Of a DNA stretch of 64,000 bases, positions 63,101-64,000 are shown in pieces. The number at the start of each line of letters is the position of its first letter. Position 1 is the first letter of the stretch. The translations under genes and the position numbers were made by a program. Below the pieces are notes generated by a model. That model searched no databases. It was not told the origin of the DNA and saw nothing but the letters and a program-made list of their open reading frames with translations. Source of the DNA: Strigops habroptila (taxonomy: Eukaryota > Chordata > Aves > Psittaciformes > Psittacidae); assembly GCF_004027225.2 (NCBI RefSeq), contig NC_044283.2:31580707-31644706 (forward strand), in the 5' to 3' direction.

Positions 63101-64000
63101 TTTCTTAGAACTTCCAGCACTTATTTTTGTTTTAAATGCCTGTAAATGGAGTATGTTGCTAATTTTTGTTTCCATTAGAGGTATGGAATTACTGTTGACT
63201 CGGATACAGTGTTCCTAATCTCATTACCAAATCTGCTTTTAATGTTAAATTTGAAATGGGGGAAGAAAAGTAGGCGTTTTATTGTATCGTTGAAAGTTGT
63301 TAAAGCTGTCCTGATATATTTCAGCAGTTTCAAGAAATAGGCAGGGTAGAGTGTAGCTTTCAGGTTCTAGTCTGTTTTCTGTTGAATATATTTTACATTA
63401 TATGGAACCTGCACAGAAGAATAGTTATGTTCGATTTACCACAGCTAGAATGATTCTGAAGTGAAAATGAGTATTATGACTTCTTTGGCCCTGTGAATAC
63501 TTGTACCGTTGAAATTTTGTTATCAATTTGATGGTAGTTGAAGTATTGATCAAGTCTTCATGCAGGCAGAATTCTGCCTTGTTGTCATTTTTATCTTCAC
63601 TTTTTACTTTCACTGGTTTCTTGAGATACCTTCATCTCTCCACTGATGGTAGGGGCATGTGTAGTATCCAGTTATGTTTAAAACCTGCGTTTAAGGTAAA
63701 TTCTGCTTATTGCCATGCTTTCAGGACAAAATCAGTTTTTGCTTACTTACCTACTATGTTAGCTTCATAATTTTATGTTGTCACACTGTATGTCTCAAAT
63801 TTTACTTCTATCACACAGATAAATGAATTAGTACCTTCTGACTCTCTTGTTCACTTTGTAGGTTTTAACTGTAATCCAGTGTTTCCTTCTGGTTTTGGAG
63901 ATTTTGCACACAATATTTCCCCACGCAGCAGTGAGCGGCAGGAGCCACAACATCCTCTAGATCATAATGCTTCTGAGAAAACTGAGTATATGACGTTCCC
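42054..64000 (+). CDS. PCM1: PCM1, pericentriolar material 1 protein, N-terminal ~1220 residues (3' truncated by window)
   Basis: Join of 21 exons: 42054-42149, 42733-42978, 43986-44258, 44797-44967, 45141-45257, 48520-48697, 51021-51130, 51537-51753, 52925-53123, 53417-53593, 54326-54483, 54709-54923, 56452-56603, 56685-56811, 57511-57645, 59158-59348, 59893-60090, 61021-61243, 61363-61508, 62501-62694, 63862-64000. These total 3662 nt with every phase consistent and no internal stop. The start [20 protein letters not shown] is the known PCM1 N-terminus, and strong similarity to human PCM1 (2024 residues) continues to the window edge. PCM1 is the scaffold of centriolar satellites: cytoplasmic granules that move on microtubules and deliver proteins to the centrosome and cilium. 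The encoded part is rich in coiled coils (Gln/Glu/Lys/Leu heptads in exons 4, 6, 8, 10, 12, 14, 16, 18) separated by acidic and Ser-rich disordered linkers. The promoter is a TATA-less CpG island with an X-box-like element. Confidence 0.97.
42733..42978 (+). CDS. PCM1: PCM1 coding exon 2, residues 33-114
   Basis: The acceptor is CTTCTGCTTAAG|GACTGG and the donor GATCAG|GTTTGT; 82 codons. It encodes [19 protein letters not shown], then [18 protein letters not shown] and [21 protein letters not shown] basic, Ser-rich stretch is followed by the beginning of a helical segment. Nearly identical to human. Confidence 0.96.
43986..44258 (+). CDS. PCM1: PCM1 coding exon 3, residues 115-205
   Basis: The acceptor is GTTTATAG|AGAAGC and the donor AGCCAG|GTATTT; 91 codons. 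It encodes [20 protein letters not shown], then [17 protein letters not shown] and [19 protein letters not shown]. Charged, low-hydrophobicity sequence, probably mostly disordered. Confidence 0.96.
44797..44967 (+). CDS. PCM1: PCM1 coding exon 4, residues 206-262
   Basis: The acceptor is GTCTTTACAG|ATTGTG and the donor ATGCTT|GTAAGT; 57 codons. It encodes [20 protein letters not shown] then [14 protein letters not shown] and [17 protein letters not shown]. This is the first strong coiled-coil segment of the protein. Confidence 0.97.
45141..45257 (+). CDS. PCM1: PCM1 coding exon 5, residues 263-301 (probable cassette exon)
   Basis: The acceptor is ATATTCCAG|GCTAGA and the donor ACCACG|GTAAGC; 39 codons, phase 0 at both ends. 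It encodes [20 protein letters not shown] and on to [14 protein letters not shown]. From memory, mammalian PCM1 has isoforms with and without this segment, and the symmetric phases allow skipping without a frameshift (exon 4 then joins exon 6, both phase 0). Confidence 0.95.
46536..46685 (+). CDS. PCM1: Candidate unannotated PCM1 cassette exon
   Basis: A frame open for 267 nt inside the long intron between coding exons 5 and 6 reads [20 protein letters not shown], then [19 protein letters not shown], and meets a donor CAAAG|GTACAC exactly in the phase needed by exon 6. With an acceptor at 46535 (CGCATTGAG|GACAAA, poor pyrimidine tract) it is a 150-nt, 50-codon in-frame cassette. With the better-looking ATCTTTTAG at 46510 it is 175 nt and would bring a stop after seven codons. 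I do not recall this peptide in known PCM1 isoforms. Confidence 0.3.
46750..46772. repeat. T/C homopolymer run
   Basis: Seventeen T followed by six C, in a PCM1 intron. Simple sequence. Confidence 0.85.
47266..47300. repeat. Poly(A)-GA-poly(T) inverted homopolymer
   Basis: Eighteen A, then GA, then fifteen T: a self-complementary homopolymer pair that lies about 50-60 bases upstream of the CR1 copy. Confidence 0.85.
47350..47883 (+). mobile_element. CR1 LINE 3' fragment (longest copy in the window)
   Basis: Sense-oriented and about 530 bases long. It starts near CCTGCCCCTCTGCTCTCGTG and continues with CTTGGAGTACTGTGTACAGT, GAGCACCTCCCGTATGAAGA and CAGGCTGAGAGAGTTGGGGC. It ends CTTTCCAACCCTAACTATTC TATGATT. 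Part of the ORF2-type frame is still open (residues like [20 protein letters not shown]). It lies in the PCM1 intron between coding exons 5 and 6. Confidence 0.95.
48520..48697 (+). CDS. PCM1: PCM1 coding exon 6, residues 302-360
   Basis: The acceptor is ATATCTTGCAG|GCCAGA and the donor GATTCTG|GTATGT; 178 nt. It encodes [20 protein letters not shown], then [20 protein letters not shown] and [13 protein letters not shown]. Strong Gln-rich coiled coil, nearly invariant among vertebrates. It ends one base into Val361. Confidence 0.97.
48698..51020 (+). other. PCM1: PCM1 intron between coding exons 6 and 7
   Basis: A 2.3-kb AT-rich intron with no mobile element or additional exon that I can recognise. 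Confidence 0.8.
51021..51130 (+). CDS. PCM1: PCM1 coding exon 7, residues 362-397
   Basis: The acceptor is GCATGCCCAG|TTGTAA and the donor TCTCAG|GTCAGT; 110 nt. It encodes [20 protein letters not shown], then [16 protein letters not shown]. Short linker plus helical segment matching human PCM1. Confidence 0.96.
51537..51753 (+). CDS. PCM1: PCM1 coding exon 8, residues 398-469
   Basis: The acceptor is CTCTTTTTAG|ACACAA and the donor TCCTCCT|GTAAGT; 217 nt. It encodes [20 protein letters not shown], then the helical [20 protein letters not shown] and [10 protein letters not shown]. The first residues (TQS) replace the human PPA. Confidence 0.96.
52925..53123 (+). CDS. PCM1: PCM1 coding exon 9, residues 471-535
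   Basis: The acceptor is CTCTTCTGCAG|TTTTTC and the donor CTTCA|GTAAAA; 199 nt with split codons Phe470 and Gln536. It encodes [20 protein letters not shown], then [19 protein letters not shown] and [14 protein letters not shown]. Ser/Pro-rich disordered linker, acidic at its end. Confidence 0.95.
53417..53593 (+). CDS. PCM1: PCM1 coding exon 10, residues 537-594
   Basis: The acceptor is TCGCCTTAG|GAAGCT and the donor AATATTAG|GTTGTG (weak); 177 nt. It encodes [20 protein letters not shown], then [20 protein letters not shown] and [15 protein letters not shown] coiled coil followed by an acidic linker. Confidence 0.96.
54326..54483 (+). CDS. PCM1: PCM1 coding exon 11, residues 596-647
   Basis: The acceptor is TTTTTACTCTAG|AAACCC and the donor ACTCTAG|GTATGT; 158 nt. 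It encodes [20 protein letters not shown], then [20 protein letters not shown]. Asn/Ser-rich linker, less conserved than neighbouring helical exons, with [12 protein letters not shown] retained. Confidence 0.94.
54709..54923 (+). CDS. PCM1: PCM1 coding exon 12, residues 649-719
   Basis: The acceptor is CCCCACCTCCAG|ACTGTC and the donor GTGCAG|GTATTT; 215 nt. It encodes an acidic stretch ([20 protein letters not shown]) then [20 protein letters not shown]. The acidic tract is shorter than in human. Confidence 0.95.
54924..56451 (+). other. PCM1: PCM1 intron between coding exons 12 and 13
   Basis: A 1.5-kb AT-rich intron. No repeat family or extra exon is recognisable. Confidence 0.8.
56452..56603 (+). 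CDS. PCM1: PCM1 coding exon 13, residues 720-769
   Basis: The acceptor is ACATCCTTTCAG|GATGAT and the donor GCAAG|GTATGC; 152 nt. It encodes [20 protein letters not shown], then [20 protein letters not shown]. Flexible linker between coiled coils, moderately diverged from mammals. Confidence 0.94.
56685..56811 (+). CDS. PCM1: PCM1 coding exon 14, residues 771-812
   Basis: The acceptor is TTTACATAG|AGAGAA and the donor CTCCAA|GTAGGT; 127 nt. It encodes [20 protein letters not shown], then [20 protein letters not shown]. Strong coiled coil; the intron before it is only 81 bases. Confidence 0.96.
57511..57645 (+). CDS. PCM1: PCM1 coding exon 15, residues 813-857
   Basis: The acceptor is CTCTTTCAG|TTGACG and the donor AATGAG|GTATTT; 45 codons. 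It encodes [20 protein letters not shown], then [20 protein letters not shown]. The most divergent PCM1 exon in this window; only LTA.., NCP, STP and the terminal NE align easily with mammals. Confidence 0.92.
57646..59157 (+). other. PCM1: PCM1 intron between coding exons 15 and 16
   Basis: A 1.5-kb AT-rich intron without a recognisable element. Confidence 0.8.
59158..59348 (+). CDS. PCM1: PCM1 coding exon 16, residues 858-920
   Basis: The acceptor is GGCAAACAG|TTATGG and the donor GAAAA|GTAAGA; 191 nt. It encodes [20 protein letters not shown], then [20 protein letters not shown] and CTPQQCRTE. Arg-rich coiled coil nearly identical to human. Confidence 0.96.
59893..60090 (+). CDS. PCM1: PCM1 coding exon 17, residues 922-986
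   Basis: The acceptor is ATGTTGACTAG|GACAAT and the donor GATAG|GTTAGT; 198 nt. It encodes [20 protein letters not shown], then an acidic tract ([20 protein letters not shown]). [12 protein letters not shown] is a PCM1 signature. The acceptor has a weak pyrimidine tract next to the AG. Confidence 0.94.
61021..61243 (+). CDS. PCM1: PCM1 coding exon 18, residues 988-1061
   Basis: The acceptor is TTCCCCACCCAG|GTGGAA and the donor CAGCAG|GTAGAC; 223 nt. It encodes [20 protein letters not shown], then [20 protein letters not shown] and [20 protein letters not shown]. Coiled coil at its end; nearly identical to human. Confidence 0.96.
61363..61508 (+). CDS. PCM1: PCM1 coding exon 19, residues 1062-1109
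   Basis: The acceptor is TTTCTTTCCACAG|ACCCTT and the donor GGAAAG|GTTTGT; 146 nt. It encodes [20 protein letters not shown], then [20 protein letters not shown]. Conserved helical segment; residues match human almost throughout. Confidence 0.96.
62501..62694 (+). CDS. PCM1: PCM1 coding exon 20, residues 1111-1174
   Basis: The acceptor is TTGTTTTCAAG|GTTGAA and the donor GATCCAG|GTGAGT; 194 nt. It encodes [20 protein letters not shown], then [20 protein letters not shown] and [13 protein letters not shown] Gln-rich helix gives way to a Pro/Phe-rich region. Confidence 0.96.
62695..63861 (+). other. PCM1: PCM1 intron between coding exons 20 and 21
   Basis: A 1.2-kb AT-rich intron; nothing else recognised. 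Confidence 0.8.
63862..64000 (+). CDS. PCM1: PCM1 coding exon 21 (cut by the window edge), residues 1176-1220
   Basis: The acceptor is TCACTTTGTAG|GTTTTA. It encodes [20 protein letters not shown], then [20 protein letters not shown] and YMTFP at the edge, matching human FPSNFGDFSQNIS and KTEYMAFP. No donor is reached, so the exon and the C-terminal ~40% of PCM1 lie to the right. Confidence 0.95.

Noticed and set aside
1..64000. Any CRISPR array, operon, phage, plasmid or defence-like system
   Set aside because: None is present. Gene structure, splice signals and repeats are those of a bird nuclear genome, and no regularly spaced repeats or clustered intronless genes were seen.

Overview
The window is vertebrate nuclear DNA, almost certainly from a bird. 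It has long AT-rich introns, one CpG-island promoter, two genes with GT-AG splice sites, and several CR1 LINE 3' fragments ending in the avian ATTCTATG-type tail. There are no operons, CRISPR arrays, phage or plasmid genes. The species cannot be named from sequence alone. The tail variant shared by the copies near 14.8 kb and 47.8 kb fits a neognath bird, but that is inference.

Layout. 1-10.4 kb is intergenic, with one CR1 fragment and two CTCF-like motifs. 10.4-27.4 kb holds FGL1 (fibrinogen-like 1, hepassocin) on the minus strand. All seven coding exons were resolved; their phases match and they encode 313 residues, against 312 in human. 27.4-37.4 kb is the intergenic interval between the two gene starts, with three CR1 remnants and no supported gene. 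37.45-38.75 kb is a CpG island promoter. From about 37.8 kb to the right edge lies PCM1 (pericentriolar material 1) on the plus strand: a non-coding first exon, then 21 in-frame coding exons from the start codon at 42054 to the window end. These give about 1220 residues, roughly the N-terminal 60% of the protein. The rest lies beyond the window.

The two genes are divergent neighbours, as in the human MTUS1-FGL1-PCM1-ASAH1 block on 8p22. They are functionally unrelated: FGL1 is a secreted liver protein with a fibrinogen C-terminal domain, and PCM1 is the scaffold of centriolar satellites.

No unknown multi-gene system was found. The most interesting points are: (1) an RFX X-box-like element just upstream of the likely PCM1 start; (2) an inverted pair of ZNF143/THAP11-type sites in the same promoter; (3) a CR1 insertion about a dozen bases inside the FGL1 donor that leaves the exon reading frame open into LINE sequence; (4) an unannotated, possibly coding cassette exon in PCM1 near 46.5 kb; (5) an extra cysteine in the FGL1 fibrinogen domain.
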